The notes under the pieces are model-generated. The model was not told the origin of the DNA, made no database searches, and saw only the letters and a program-made list of their open reading frames with translations. A stretch of 64,000 nucleotides of DNA from Posidonia oceanica (taxonomy: Eukaryota; Streptophyta; Magnoliopsida; Alismatales; Posidoniaceae), in NCBI GenBank assembly GCA_037176725.1, contig JAZBRS010000077.1:5270001-5334000 (forward strand). The letters run 5' to 3'. Made by a program: the position numbers and the translations under genes. Below are positions 48,649 to 60,103 of this stretch, in pieces. The stretch's first letter is position 1. Each line of letters starts with the position of its first letter.

Positions 48649-50016
48649 TGTTTTCTTTTTCTTTTCTTTTTCATTTTTTTTCTTTCTTTTTTTTCTTTTC
48701 CTTTTCTCTTTCTTCTCTTTTGCTTTCTTTTCTTTCTTTTTTTCTAGACTATTACAGACTATTATAGGAGATTAAAAAGAAATTATAGACTCAAGTAACA
48801 CTAATTAATACAGACTCGATGGAATAGAGGAAAATCAACAGAAACTAAAACAGTTTGTGCCTACAACCTTGTGAATAGTAATATATATAAACCCCTGCAA
48901 GCAATGCGCTGAAACGAAAGGTTTCGCTGTAGTTGTCTGTAATACAGACAGTCAAACAAGTCACCGGTTTGATCAGCGGCTGATGGAGGTGCCTTCTGAA
49001 TAGGCGGCTATGCCTCTGTTCAGTCAGCAAACCAGGTCTGTCTTGGACAGACCACGCAACAGTCAGGAAAAATAATAAAAAACAGGTTTCAAACAGCGCG
49101 TTGTTTTTACTTGTTTAAGTGTTTAATTAATCGATTGATTAATTAAACCTGCGTGGGTCACAAGTAACTAGGATTTTTGCTTTCAGGTACTCCTCCTTGA
49201 CCTTCTTTAGGGTCCACCAAGAGGGCCTAGATGGGGGGCTTGTCTCTCTAAAGAGGGACCCTCCACCTAGGATTCTGTCCTTGGGTTCGGCACTTAATCA
49301 AACCACAAAATAGTAAATAAACATAAAATATTAAAGTGCAAGTATCTACTAAGGGTTATTTTTGACTCAGGGAGAAGGAGGAGTCAAAAATAACTACTTA
49401 GGACACCTCAAGATCTTGATCTTGCTATCACAATTAACATTGAGTATGGGAGAGCAACTTGCATTAGCCCAGGTTCGCTCAGGTTAATTGTTCTAACTAG
49501 AGGAAGATTTCCTCAAGGAATTTTCACTTTAATACAAAAACGAATTAGTTTTCACCTTAAGGGTGGACACAAGCAAACCTAGAAATCGTTAAAAAAACTA
49601 AAACATAATGGACAAGAAGAGTTGTTTTTAAATTTTATTTTTTTTATGCTACTGCAGATCTAAAAATACAACACAAATTATGAAAAAACAGTAATAATCT
49701 GCAGTATAAACAGACTCACGATGTGTCGCGTGTTACAGTGGTGCCCCTATCAGTCGCCTCCTGGAGGTGTGACTTGGATAGGCACTCCTTGGACGGGCAG
49801 CTCAGTGCCAAAGTCTCCTGACCTTAGTAAAATAGTCCTAGCTGTCGAAGCCAGGGGTTTTACTAACTTCAAAAATAGTAAAAAAACAACAAGAAGTTTG
49901 GGGTATCGTGAAAAACCTACTCGCACGATTTCCAAATTGAAAACAACACTTAGATCTACAAAATAAAAGGGAAGAAGGAAAGGGATTTGCTTACATTACA
50001 CAGAGGTTGGCTAAAA
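48649..50016 (-). other. D leader
   Basis: 1.37 kb, non-coding. A long pyrimidine run on the plus strand (48650-48750), so purine on D's strand, lies directly before gag. Decayed hairpin words occur near 48957-49015. Confidence 0.65.
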
Positions 50017-50038
50017 TCGAGTCCCACCGTGATCGCCA
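50017..50038 (-). promoter_or_regulatory. D primer-binding site, well preserved
   Basis: Minus strand TGGCGATCACGGTGGGAC followed by TCGA; a 5-base spacer (50039-50043) to the LTR. By memory it matches the complement of plant tRNA-Arg(UCG) (TGGCGACCACAGTGGGAG) at most positions. It is the reference for the decayed sites of A and C. Confidence 0.78.
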
Positions 50039-50043
50039 AAGAC

Positions 50044-51600
50044 TGTGGATGGATTTTTGGGGTGTTGAAGATGAAGATGCCGGTGCTTCCACGTACGTTG
50101 ACAGCTTAGTTGTGATTGCCACTCGCCTTTGGGTAGACAAGACACCTTGAGGGGAGATGAGGAAGCTGTAAGTACTCGAATCACTGGATCGATGGTAGGA
50201 TGTTGTCCAGCGGCTGCTTCATGTTATGTAAGCAATTTCCATTCCTTCAAAACAAATGAAAATAAAAGATGTAGATTAGCTCAAGTGTAGTAAATGTTAA
50301 TAAAAATAGACAGAAAATAACATAAGTAATTAAATCTAATACTAACCGGGGGGAGTGGTTCCCCGCATGCAGATGCTATGGGTCCTATGCTAAGGAATGC
50401 AATATGAATAAAAAAAGTAGATTGGAAGAATACTCCCTTCACCCTCGTGCTATATGCAGTGAAATAGAAGTAGAGGCACGATCGGAGCTCCGGCTAGGCT
50501 CAGGATCTCTAGGATCGTAGTTGGGTGTAGTGATCTCTAGGATTTGGGATTTCTCTCTGGATAGAGGGCGGAGACTAGGGTTTCTAGATTGGAAACTCTA
50601 GTTCCTTGAAAGTGGAAGCTCAAAACCCTAGAACCTAAAGAGGATTTCTCTCTAACTTGACTAGGGGCTCTCTCCAAAAATGACTGGGTGGAATTTCTCC
50701 TTCAAAAATTCCGACCCTCAAACCACTGGCATAGGGGGTCTATTTACAGACTCTAGGGGGTGAGGATGGTTGGAGTTCAGAAAATTCTAGAAAAGTGGCA
50801 GTTATGGCCAGTCGCTGCATGGGTAGGCGACTAAGGCTAGCAACTGCCTAGTCAAAGTGTTGGAAGACCCAGGAATGAGGACACAACTGCTAGTCGTCGC
50901 TTGAGTTGGCGCCTAACGGTTGAGGGGCTCGTCGAGCTGGCGCCTAATGGTTGAGGATTGTGGGGAAGACCGAGGCATTTCCGCAACCGTCTTAGTCGCC
51001 TAGTGAGATGGCACCTAAAGGTTGAGGGGTTAGTGGGAATTGACTGTGGAAAAGCAACTGCCAGAGCGGTTATGACTGTTAGTCGCCCCTTTGGATGACA
51101 CCTATATTAGTCGCCTACTAATGGGGTGCCTAGTTGGGTCACCTCCTCAGTTGGTTACTAGGGAGCTCGCCTATTGGAAGGATGTCCGTCGTAGTCGCCT
51201 GCTGAAAGGGCGCCTATCATGGTCGCCTCCTCAGTTGGCTACTAACAGGCTCAGGTCATTTCTAGCCCTATCTTCTAGGTTTTGGCCAGAGAAAACAAGA
51301 TAGAAGGCCGGGAAACTACAAATAGTCTATGAAATCAAGAAGGCATCTCTGTTAACTCAAATCTGCCACGAATCTGAGTAGAAATAAAGGATACTTAGGA
51401 TACTCTGACTTGCCACGAGTCTAAGTGAGTTGGCTCTGCCACAGCTAACAACCTGAGTCAAGGTAGGATCAAGTGATACTTTGAAGAAATCAAGGAAGAT
51501 CTGGAAAATGTGTTGTTAACACTTAGACATGTGATCTTTGGTGCCTCAAAAGTTCCTGCCCTCTATGAACTCTAGGAAATGCAAAAATGGAATATCTACA
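50044..51600 (-). repeat. D 5' LTR
   Basis: Starts TGTAGATATTCC on the minus strand and ends CCATCCACA. A 54-bp deletion near 50934 relative to the 3' LTR removes one repeat unit. The TATA position reads TGTAAATAG (plus 50739-50749), so the promoter is probably weakened. Confidence 0.92.
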
Positions 51601-51605
51601 GCTAC
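51601..51605. repeat. Target-site duplication of D, right copy (GCTAC)
   Basis: Pairs with GCTAT at 41861-41865, one mismatch; the intact B-type context GTCGCCACC is seen at 57067. Confidence 0.82.
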
Positions 51606-53718
51606 CTAGTCTATTTGAAAGCCAGAAGACAAGGAAAATCGAATGCAGAAAATAGATGAAAGGAATGTAAATATGCAAATCTGACCCAAGTAAATGCGAC
51701 ACAAGGTCACTACAGTCTACAGAAAGGGCAAGGACTCCTGTTACACACGGGGAAGGGATTAGGCACCCCCAATGCGTTTGAGAGAGTCGGTCTTTCTAAC
51801 GTCATTCTGCTCAAATGTGTGGCTGATGTAGGCATCAAATGCCAAATGATGTATGCCATAGAGGCAATATGATCATGCCATGCAATGTTGTGAATAACAA
51901 AACAAATGCAAATAAAATACAATAAATGCCAGGGAATCACTGACGACTATTAAAACATACTCTGGAACCATAATAGAAGAAGTGAAGCTAGGATACAAGC
52001 AAAATAGAGTGAGAGACGGATGCTCTATCCACTTCCCAAGTCTCTATAAGAAACGCGAGATGCCTACGCGAGACCATTATGCGAGACCATCACGCGAGTC
52101 CAGTTCATTCCAGACAGTGAACTTCATTGCGAAATCGGGATTCCAACTCGATTCAAATCAATATGAGGTTGATCGATTAACCAAGAAGGAGCATTCAGGA
52201 ATGTAGATAAGCAAACAAATATGATCGGGGATCCTTGAATCACCACCCCCACCTCTGTTTGGGTCATTGCCGGAATTCAGAGTGTCGGCCGGCCATGGAG
52301 TTGGCTGGCGACCTCTATGACATTCCTCGGCTCACGGGGGGCTACAGGGGTGATCCAGCAATAGAAAGGAAGGGAAAAAGAATGTGGAAAACCAAGCGAG
52401 CTCTCCCTTCTGACCTCCCACCTGTTCGTCAAACTAAGGGTGCTCGGTCGGCCACTGAGTTGGCCTCGAGCACTCCTCCATCCACTTGGGCTTTGGGAAG
52501 GCTCTAGGAAGGAAAGGGAACATAATAGGAATGTAAACCAGCCGTCAACCTCTCCCCCCACCTCAACGGTCTTGCGTCGGAATGCTCGAGGCTCCGCCGA
52601 CCATGGAGGCGGCATGGGGCACATGAGACTCCTCTGGAACGCACCGACGAGGGATGGGATGGAAGAGGGAGGCAAAGCTAAACTAAGGAAGGAGTAGTGA
52701 AGCAAGATGGGTCAAGCCCAGCGCTCAACGGCTAGTGGCCTTGTCCAGGCAGGCAACCCATCGCTAGAGAAGATGAAAATGGCAAACGAAGATGCAAACT
52801 AAGAGGAAAAAGACAATTCACATTCAAGAATCAGCACATGCACATAGAAGGAGCAATTCTACTCTAGTTGGTGATGGAATCCTACCTGAAGGAAGGCGTG
52901 ACAGTATCCTCTCTGGCGTCAGCTGTGGCTCCAATGGACGACACGCTTAGTCGATGGAGAAGGCAGCGACGGTTCGGGAGACACTTGGGATGGGTGTCTC
53001 TCACTCACAGTGGCACAAGGGACTGCTCTGGTGGAGGAAGAAATGGAAGGCTCTCTCGATGGTCACTCTCGGGATCGAACGGGGCTACGAGGTGGCTAGA
53101 GAAAGAGAGGATTGCTTTAGGATTCTGAAGGTTGGAGGTCTGAGGGTGCTAGGAATTCAGGCAAGGCTTAGAGGGTGGTAGGTTGTGTCAATAGAATGCC
53201 AAAGCTGAGAGCTCATTAAAGAAGGGACTGCTTTTATAGGATTTTGGAGGCATGCAGGTCATTGATGTAAATCTGGATTTGAAATGGTTGGTTGGGATTT
53301 GGGTTGGGGATTTGACGAGGGTTAGTTTGTTCATGGGGGCACGATGGTCTAGGAACATGGGGGCACACTCTCATACCCACGGGGACTAATGGGAAGCAAG
53401 GAATCTGTGGTCCAAAAGTGAATGGACCACTTAACCCTTCCCCTGACATAGACAAATGCGAGAGCCCGATGCGAGGGCATTACATGAGAGCCTTATGCGA
53501 GGGTCCTAGACAGGGGATGCTAGCTTGGATTCTGAGCCTGTTCCTTGTGCTTCTGGGCCACTAGTGGGCTTGATCTTGTGGTCTTATGGTGTTTGGGTGG
53601 ATTGGGTTAGGTTTTGGTGGGTTTGGTTGAGTTTGGTGAGTGGTGGGGTCTGCCTTGACCGTGCACGTTCTTCTAGAGAAAATAACCGACAAATAACTAC
53701 CAGATTGGGGTGTCTACA
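51606..53718 (-). repeat. B 5' LTR, main piece
   Basis: Minus strand begins TGTAGACACCCCAATCTGG at 53718. It shares with 57063-59688 and 61492-62858 the block GGACTCCTGTTAC...GGGGAAGG..TTAGGCACCCC (51731-51769). Clusters of the word TGCGAG/CGCGAG occur at 52050-52096 and 53458-53510. The open frames inside it (for example 52235-53181) look like LTR sequence, not genes. With the 3' piece the LTR is about 2.27 kb. Confidence 0.85.
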
Positions 53719-54176
53719 AATCCATAACTTAGTCGGAGCTCTTTCCATGCCTCCACTTCCTCATCCCACAGCATACAGCATGAGGGTGAAGAGAGTATCT
53801 TCTTCCAATCTATTTTTATTTCAATATTGCATTCCATAAATAGAACCCATAGCAAATGCATGCGGGGAACCACCACCGGTTAGTATTAGATTCATCTGCT
53901 TATTTATTTTATTTCTCTGATATTGTTTACTACACCCAGACTTACCCAGATCTATTTATTTATTTTGAAAGAATGGAATATCTCACATAGCACGAGGACG
54001 CTGCTGGACGACATCCTGCAGTTGATCTAGTGAGCCAACGACCCACATCATCAGCATCTCTCCCAGACGTCTTGTCAGCCAGCTTTGCAAATTGATGAGT
54101 GGTGATCACAACAAGTAGACGACGTTTATGGAAGTGTCGTCTCCTTCATCCAACACCCCCCAAATCCACATCCACA
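53719..54176 (+). repeat. E: truncated A-family LTR into which B inserted
   Basis: GGAGCTC...CCATGCCTCCACTTCC...GCATACAGCATGAGGGTGAAG matches the last 450 bp of C's LTRs and ends CATCCACA at 54176. Its other part must lie beyond B's off-window end. Whether it is a solo LTR or one end of an element cannot be seen. Confidence 0.82.
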
Positions 54177-54581
54177 GCATCCACACAACAATTCCACACT
54201 AACATGATCCCTACCATCAATTCAAGAATCCAACGAGGAGATCTAAATGGGGCGTGTACTGTTCACCGGCGACGTGACGGAGACACAACGGTGACACAAC
54301 CTCTCCTCCTCCACTGCAAGCTCCATATCTCTCCTACTCTTCTTCTCCCAACGGCGACGACAGTGGCGACCCCATCTCCCACCTCTCCTCTGCCTCCTCT
54401 CCTCTCTCATTTCCTCTGTCTCCATTCCTCTCTCACTCTTTCTCTTTTCTCTCTTTTGTTATCGGGAAAAAGAGAAAAAAAGAAGAAGAAAATGGATAAG
54501 AAGAAGAAGAAATGGGAAAAAGAAGGAGAGAAGAAACTACAAATCCCCACCTACACTGTGCCCCAAATCTAGGTCGTTACA
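54177..54581 (-). repeat. H: minus-strand LTR fragment, TGTAACGACC start
   Basis: Minus strand starts TGTAACGACCTAGATTTGGG at 54581. It is preceded by TTTAAAGTGGTTAGGA, which resembles the decayed AAGTGGGGGAGGA tract seen before chromovirus (Tekay/Del type) 3' LTRs. Cut by E at 54177. The family assignment is a guess. Confidence 0.45.
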
Positions 54582-56873
54582 TCCTAACCACTTTAAAATA
54601 ATTTCCTCCCCAAAATTTACGAGGCGAAAAACTAAGGTACTAAACTAGAATGTCAATCTCACAATCCCAGACAAATAGCATGACAATGCCACCCAAAAAC
54701 TCAAGACCAGCAGGAGAAATCTACGCTCTACAATGTCATCTCACCCCACCAAGGCCCTAAGTGTCACCAAAGGCTCTACTCTCCTCGAGTCCAAACTCCT
54801 CCAAAACGCTGAGTTGAGTCCCTCCCGGGCACAAAAGCTCCACCTGAAGACTCTAAAACAGTATTTTCCAGAGTCATGGGGCATCCTGAGCCTCCTAGGG
54901 ACACACAAAATACAAGAATGACCAGGTGCAAGCAGCTCCCACTAGCATCCACTGTGCTACTCTGATGCACCACCTGGTCAGCAACAAGTCAAACTTCACA
55001 ACACGTGCTCAGTATCATCTCTCATCTCCTGAAATACCTCCTCCAATCCATGGCACGAGAGAAAAACTAGCATGCTGAGACACGACAAAGCTCTTCGCAG
55101 ATCCGGAGTGTGCTAACAGATCAGCAAACAAGGCACTATCTATCTCCAGGAACTGCTTCCTAGACTGACACTCCACCCAATCGAGAGCACAACCACCACT
55201 ACCAATGGCAAGGACCACCCAGGAGTCAAACTCAAATGAGTCCCCAACTCAAACAGCTCCCAGCAGCGAGGTCCAAACTAGCTAGAGTTGTTCCTCCTTT
55301 TGGCAATCCTGCTTACGGTGTCACTATCTTGGAGATGCCTCGATTGGGTCCCCGAGAATAGTTCACTTGGACCAGGAAACAACTGAACAGAGGAAACACC
55401 TAGGATCACACCCAACAGCTCGACCAATGGAGCCAACTAACGAGACGGGAAGCCAACCTCACCGACTCGCCCTATCTCTACCGTGGAAAGGAAACCAAGA
55501 AAACCAAGGGTGAAAAAATCCCCACAGATTGAACAGCACAACGCCATTCGACCCACCAATACAAACAAGAAAAACAAATGGGCATCCTCAACAGGACACC
55601 CCAAATATCACATAGCAAACCACACACTTGGCTACGCCACTCAGCGGACAAGCCCACCGCGCAACACAAATGCACGACACCACCACGCAACACACTCGCG
55701 CAACACCTCCCAGATAACTCTATCCTTGAACAGAGTATCTAGAAAAACCATACACATCAGGGGGCCCACTAGAGTCAGTCGAAACCGACAACGCACATTT
55801 GGGGACCCACTAAGTCACCCAGAAACCACTCAAATAGACACTTGGGAAGCCTCACACTTCACCCAGAATTGACAACAAACATATGGGGACTCACCAAGTC
55901 ACCCAGAAACAACAACAGATATCAGGGAAGCCTCTTGCTTCACCCAGAGACAACAACAATAGGAGGACAGAGCTGTAGACATCCTCCACACACACGACAA
56001 CAACGATGACAACAAGACACCACAAACGATAGACAAGACACAACAACCAACAGATCAAGCAAGACACACACAGCAAGCACAACAAACAACAAACAAAGAC
56101 ACATAACCACAATCGTGGAGAGCCACACAAGGGGTAGACAACTACTGCATCCCCCATGACAAGACGAAGCCACCCAGAAGCAACCACACACATCTGGGAA
56201 TCCTCACGCTTCACCTAGATGTGCCACAGGAGGATGAAACTCCAGGCATCTTCCTCACCAACCACAAAACAAGCAGCAATAAACAACGACAAACATGGAG
56301 GTCACACGAGAGGCAATCATCCACTACACCTCTCCCTCCACGACCAAACACCCAACGGATGGTGGCAAAGCAAACACGTCCTCTAGTCGGCTGATGAGAG
56401 GTGCCCAACCACCTTAAAAGAATCAAGGAATCTCACCTCAAAATCCATCAAGCATCAGTAGTAAAACCTACCTCTGCCATCTCGCAACCATACCACACCA
56501 GCTAGACCAGTACACATAGCAGACGTGCACAACTCCAGGCGACCAGACTTATTTGGCCCCACACACAATAGGGCCTCCTACCCTACATACTAGCACTAAA
56601 TCTTTCCCAAAAAATGACTACCACCACTCTCACGGCCCTACGATTCTCAATCCATGCAAAAATAGTGGACAACACCCAAAACCACACTCCACGGAGTTGA
56701 AGAGCTAAAGCGAACCTCTCAATGCAGGCAAATGCAGCTCCACACTCCACCAAATAAGAAAATCAATAAAAATCAAGGTGCAGGAATGCATGATATGCAA
56801 ATATTATGGAGTCACCTAACCAAACATCCCTAGACTAGTGCTCCTAGGTAACCTAGTGCTCGAATACAACTTT
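54582..56873. other. Degraded stretch, no gene recognised
   Basis: If H is a 3' LTR this should be its internal part, but no pol motif is visible on either strand. 55745-56215 holds a degenerate reiteration of about 40 bp built on GGGGACCCACTAAGTCACCCAGAAAC-like wording. Cys-rich minus-strand frames here (56426-55891) are low-complexity by-products of CA-rich DNA. Confidence 0.5.
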
Positions 56874-59688
56874 TGTAACATCCCGAACCTAGCTCTCTCT
56901 CTGTTTTTTCCTTTTTTTAAAACTAAATCCAAGCAGAATCAACAAATTTAAATTCAATAAACAACTGTGTGACCATGTGACTGAATGGCTCGATTGCCGA
57001 AAGGTTGGTCATGGCAAAAAAATGTATGAAAACAGATGAAAGTTATAGGAGAGAGCAAAACATTGGAGTCGCCACCTAGTCTATTTTGAAAAGAAAATCG
57101 GAAAGACAAGGAAAACAATGTAAAATAAGGAAAAAATGCAATGAATATGACACAAGGTCATTGCGGGCCAGAGATTGGGCAAGGACTCCTGTTACGCATG
57201 GGGAAGGTGTTAGGCACCCCCATGCGCCCAAGAGAGTCAGTCTAATGTAGGCAATAATGCCATTTACTGTACACCCAAGGGCGATAATGTCATGCCATGT
57301 AAAATATGCTATATGCTTTTGAAAACATGCTAATGCGATGATATATAATGGAAAAAAAAATATGCATCCTATGTGCTCAGTGGTGCTGACCGCATCTTGG
57401 AAAGAGGAATCTCAATCCACAAGAACCTCAAGCAGTAAGCATCATTGCCCTAATGCAATGCATGCGAGAAACAAAACATCAGGTAAAACCATGCGATGCA
57501 AGAATGCGGCATGTAAATCGTGTTTTGAAAACAAAATGTTGTATGCTTTTGAAAACGTGCTAGAAATAGTATTCTAAGCCATGTAGCTACTATGGATGTG
57601 CAAAATAGGCTGAATAGCCAAAATAGAAGTAAACATGATCGGAATCAGGATCAGAAAACCTCAAACCAAAGTTCAATGTACTGGAGGTGTTGGACACAAG
57701 AAAACTCAACGTCTTATGTAAGACGCATGAATCACTGCGTCCAACACAGAAAAACAGAAAACCTCACTAAAGGGTTAAATAAACAGAAAATCATTAAAGG
57801 TCATTGATCATGGAAGACAAAATATCATTGAGATGGGTTTTTAACATGGTATGCTTTCTAGAATCAATTTGCCAATTCATTGAAAACATTTCAGAGGTCA
57901 TTACATGAGAATGATTATCTGGAGTGTAAGATGCTAAGATCGCTGCGTCTTACATAAGATGCTAATGGATCTGTGTCTTACACCCGAAAACAGGTTCTTA
58001 GGTAAAAGCAAGGAAAACACTCTGTCAAATAATTTTATGAAATGATAATGACAGGAAATTAGATTAAAACACTCTGGCATTACATATCAAAACTTAGATG
58101 TCAACAAAAATCCTTTGGATGAGGAAAATAGCGGAAAACTGGACAGAAATGTAAGATGCTGTGATTGCAAGCGTCTTATGTAAGATGCTATAGATCTTAC
58201 GTCTTACACAAGAGAGACAGACAGACTGATAAATCTTTAAAAAATAATGCATGATTTTTACATGTTGATTTTTATGAAACAAAACATGATAAGAATATAT
58301 TAAAAGGCTTTGTATGCATCATGGATCAGACATCTGTAAACAGTCAAAATGTTTTCGTTGGAGAAAACATGCAAAAACACAACAGTGGTGTAAGACACTG
58401 GCCTTGGCTGTGTCTTATGTAAGATGCACCAGGCCTTGCGTCCTATAGCTCGATTGATCTCATGGCCAAACCAAACATCCAAATAAATTTGAATCAAAGT
58501 TGAAAGCATTCATTAAGCAAGAACATGTATCCACGAACATAAACATGCATTCACAATGAAAAATGGACCTCTGGATTGCTCCTCCCACCTCCACTTGCTT
58601 GGCGTCGGAATCGATGGGTTCTCCGGCCATTGGAATGGCTGGGGAGCCCTTGGAGGTCGACTGTGGTTCATTGTGGAGGTTTGGGGAGGTCATGAAGAAC
58701 TTAAGTATGCTAATGCAATGGTGATGGAGCTCTGGCCATGCTCAGTGGCTGACGGCCTCACATGGCCGGTGCACCCATCACCAGAAAATGAAATAACGGC
58801 CAACACAGAGATATAACACAAGCAAACTCAAATAATATGCTTCGAAACAATCATTCACGACATGGAAAGTGAGGTTCTAAGCTAAGTGAGCATAGCACTT
58901 ACCTGTGTTGTAGGTTGGCGTTGCTTCCTTGACGCCGATAGCTCTCTCCGGTTTACAGTGGCTCGGACGGCAACTATGGTGACTAGGCTGATTTGGCAAG
59001 GCTTCGGGAAGGCCGGGGCTAGCTCTGGGTTGGTCAGAATGGGGTGTGTTCGGGTGGTTTTGGCTGAGGAATTCAGAAGGCTCTCCTGAGGGATTTTGGT
59101 TGCCGACCTCCCTTGAAAGAAGAAGAAAAAATGCTTATATGGGTTTGCATGGAGTGTAACGTGAGAATTTGAAACGAAGGGAAATGGGACATGGCCGAGA
59201 TAAGGTTTTGGATGTGGGGCACAAGTGTATTTGCGCTTCTGTGTCGATTGGTGGCCAAAATCCGAACTCTGTCAGTGCTGATGTGTAGGACACCAAACTG
59301 AACTATGTCTAATGTAAGACGCATAAGACTCAGCGTCTTACGACCCAAACAGGCTAGCGGTGTTAAACACCGAGTTTCCTGCGTCTTACATAAGACGCAG
59401 GCAGACCTAGCATCCAACGACCCAGAGTGGACTTTGGGTGTTTTGGGCTTTTTCTGGTTGGGCTTGGGCATGGATTTTGATGAGGCTTGGGTTTAGGCTT
59501 GGTTTGGGATTAATGTGGACTTAGGCTTGGGTTTAGGCTTGGTTTGGGATTAATGAGGACTTAGGCTTGGGTTTGGGATTGGTGGGGCTTAGGTTTGGGT
59601 TTGGGTGAATAGGTGGGGTCCTCCATGATCGAGCACGTTACTTAGGAGAAAGCCGCCCACGAAGGACTACAAAATCGGGGTGTCTACA
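56874..59688 (-). repeat. F 3' LTR (B-type, minus strand)
   Basis: Minus strand starts TGTAGACACCCCGATTTTG at 59688 and probably ends GGGATGTTACA at 56874 (2.8 kb). It shares the conserved core with B's LTR (57184-57223) and GGAGTCGCCACC at 57063. It carries many copies of the palindromic word GCGTCTTA/TAAGACGC (57709-58450 and 59310-59401). The left boundary is less sure than the right: TGTAACATCCC could also be the start of a plus-strand LTR. Confidence 0.7.
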
Positions 59689-59701
59689 AATGCCCCTCCC
59701 T
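59689..59701 (-). promoter_or_regulatory. F polypurine tract
   Basis: Minus strand AGGGAGGGGCATT immediately before the LTR start; it shows that the internal part of F lies to the right and this is its 3' LTR. Confidence 0.7.
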
Positions 59702-60103
59702 GAGCAAGGTCGAGGGAACCAAGGCTACTGCTTAGGGTTGACAAGACACCCCAACTGAAGTCGGTGAGAATGTAGTGTTACTGTTGGTGTGAGTCACTTA
59801 TCCAGCGGATGCACCGAAAGTCATGACTCATTGCCACAATGTAAATGGAAATGTAAATGCTAAGATACAATGCTGATGCAAATCCTGCAATGTTGATGGC
59901 ATGCTGGTGCTCATATGTGCTGAAGTCCGCTGGGGGTACGTGAGCAATGCATGTGTATGTGATGCCAATGTGGATAATGTGATGTGGTGGATCGTTGAGC
60001 TCTGTCGCTCTAAGCAATCAAAAGGTTGATGCCATGGATCGCTGAGTCTTGTAGCTCTAAGTGATCGAGATGAGGATGCAACTACCTAACATGCAATGCA
60101 AAA
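59702..60103. other. F internal, non-coding
   Basis: No coding frame with similarity; ATGC-rich words (59820-59990). Two near-duplicate phrases around GATCGTTGAGCTCTGTCGCTCTAAG (59991) and GATCGCTGAGTCTTGTAGCTC (60036). Confidence 0.5.

Larger units (their letters stand above)
41866..51600 (-). mobile_element. Element D: gag-only, non-autonomous relative of A
   Basis: Minus strand; 5' LTR 50044-51600, 3' LTR 41866-43476, duplication GCTAT/GCTAC. The internal part has a well-kept primer site, leader, gag and 3' repeats, with no pol and no antisense genes. Much of its LTR pair is about 1% different, so it is probably the youngest insertion, yet gag already has stops and a frameshift. Same architecture as C in the opposite orientation. 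Confidence 0.93.
1..53718 (-). mobile_element. Element B: minus-strand Tat-type Ty3/gypsy retrotransposon, split by three insertions (3' end off-window)
   Basis: Reading right to left, B shows a 5' LTR (53718 to 51606, then 41865 to 41713), a tRNA-Arg-like primer site (41688-41706), gag (from 40601), protease, reverse transcriptase, RNase H, archaeal-type RNase H and integrase. The integrase C-terminus ends near 665 and the remaining 3' region runs off the left edge. The three interrupting elements have clear LTR boundaries and 5-bp duplications. Removing A, with one copy of its duplication, reconnects B's RNase H reading frame across 24474/2733, which proves the two blocks belong together. 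All coding domains carry stops or frameshifts. The 3' LTR and the outer target duplication lie outside the window. Confidence 0.9.

Noticed and set aside
52235..53181. Cluster of open frames that could be a host gene
   Set aside because: Lies inside B's 5' LTR, between sequences shared with other B-type LTRs; no domain.
55891..56426. Overlapping Cys/Leu/Val-rich minus-strand frames that look like small membrane proteins
   Set aside because: They arise from CA-rich degenerate repeats; several frames are open at once, which points to composition rather than coding.
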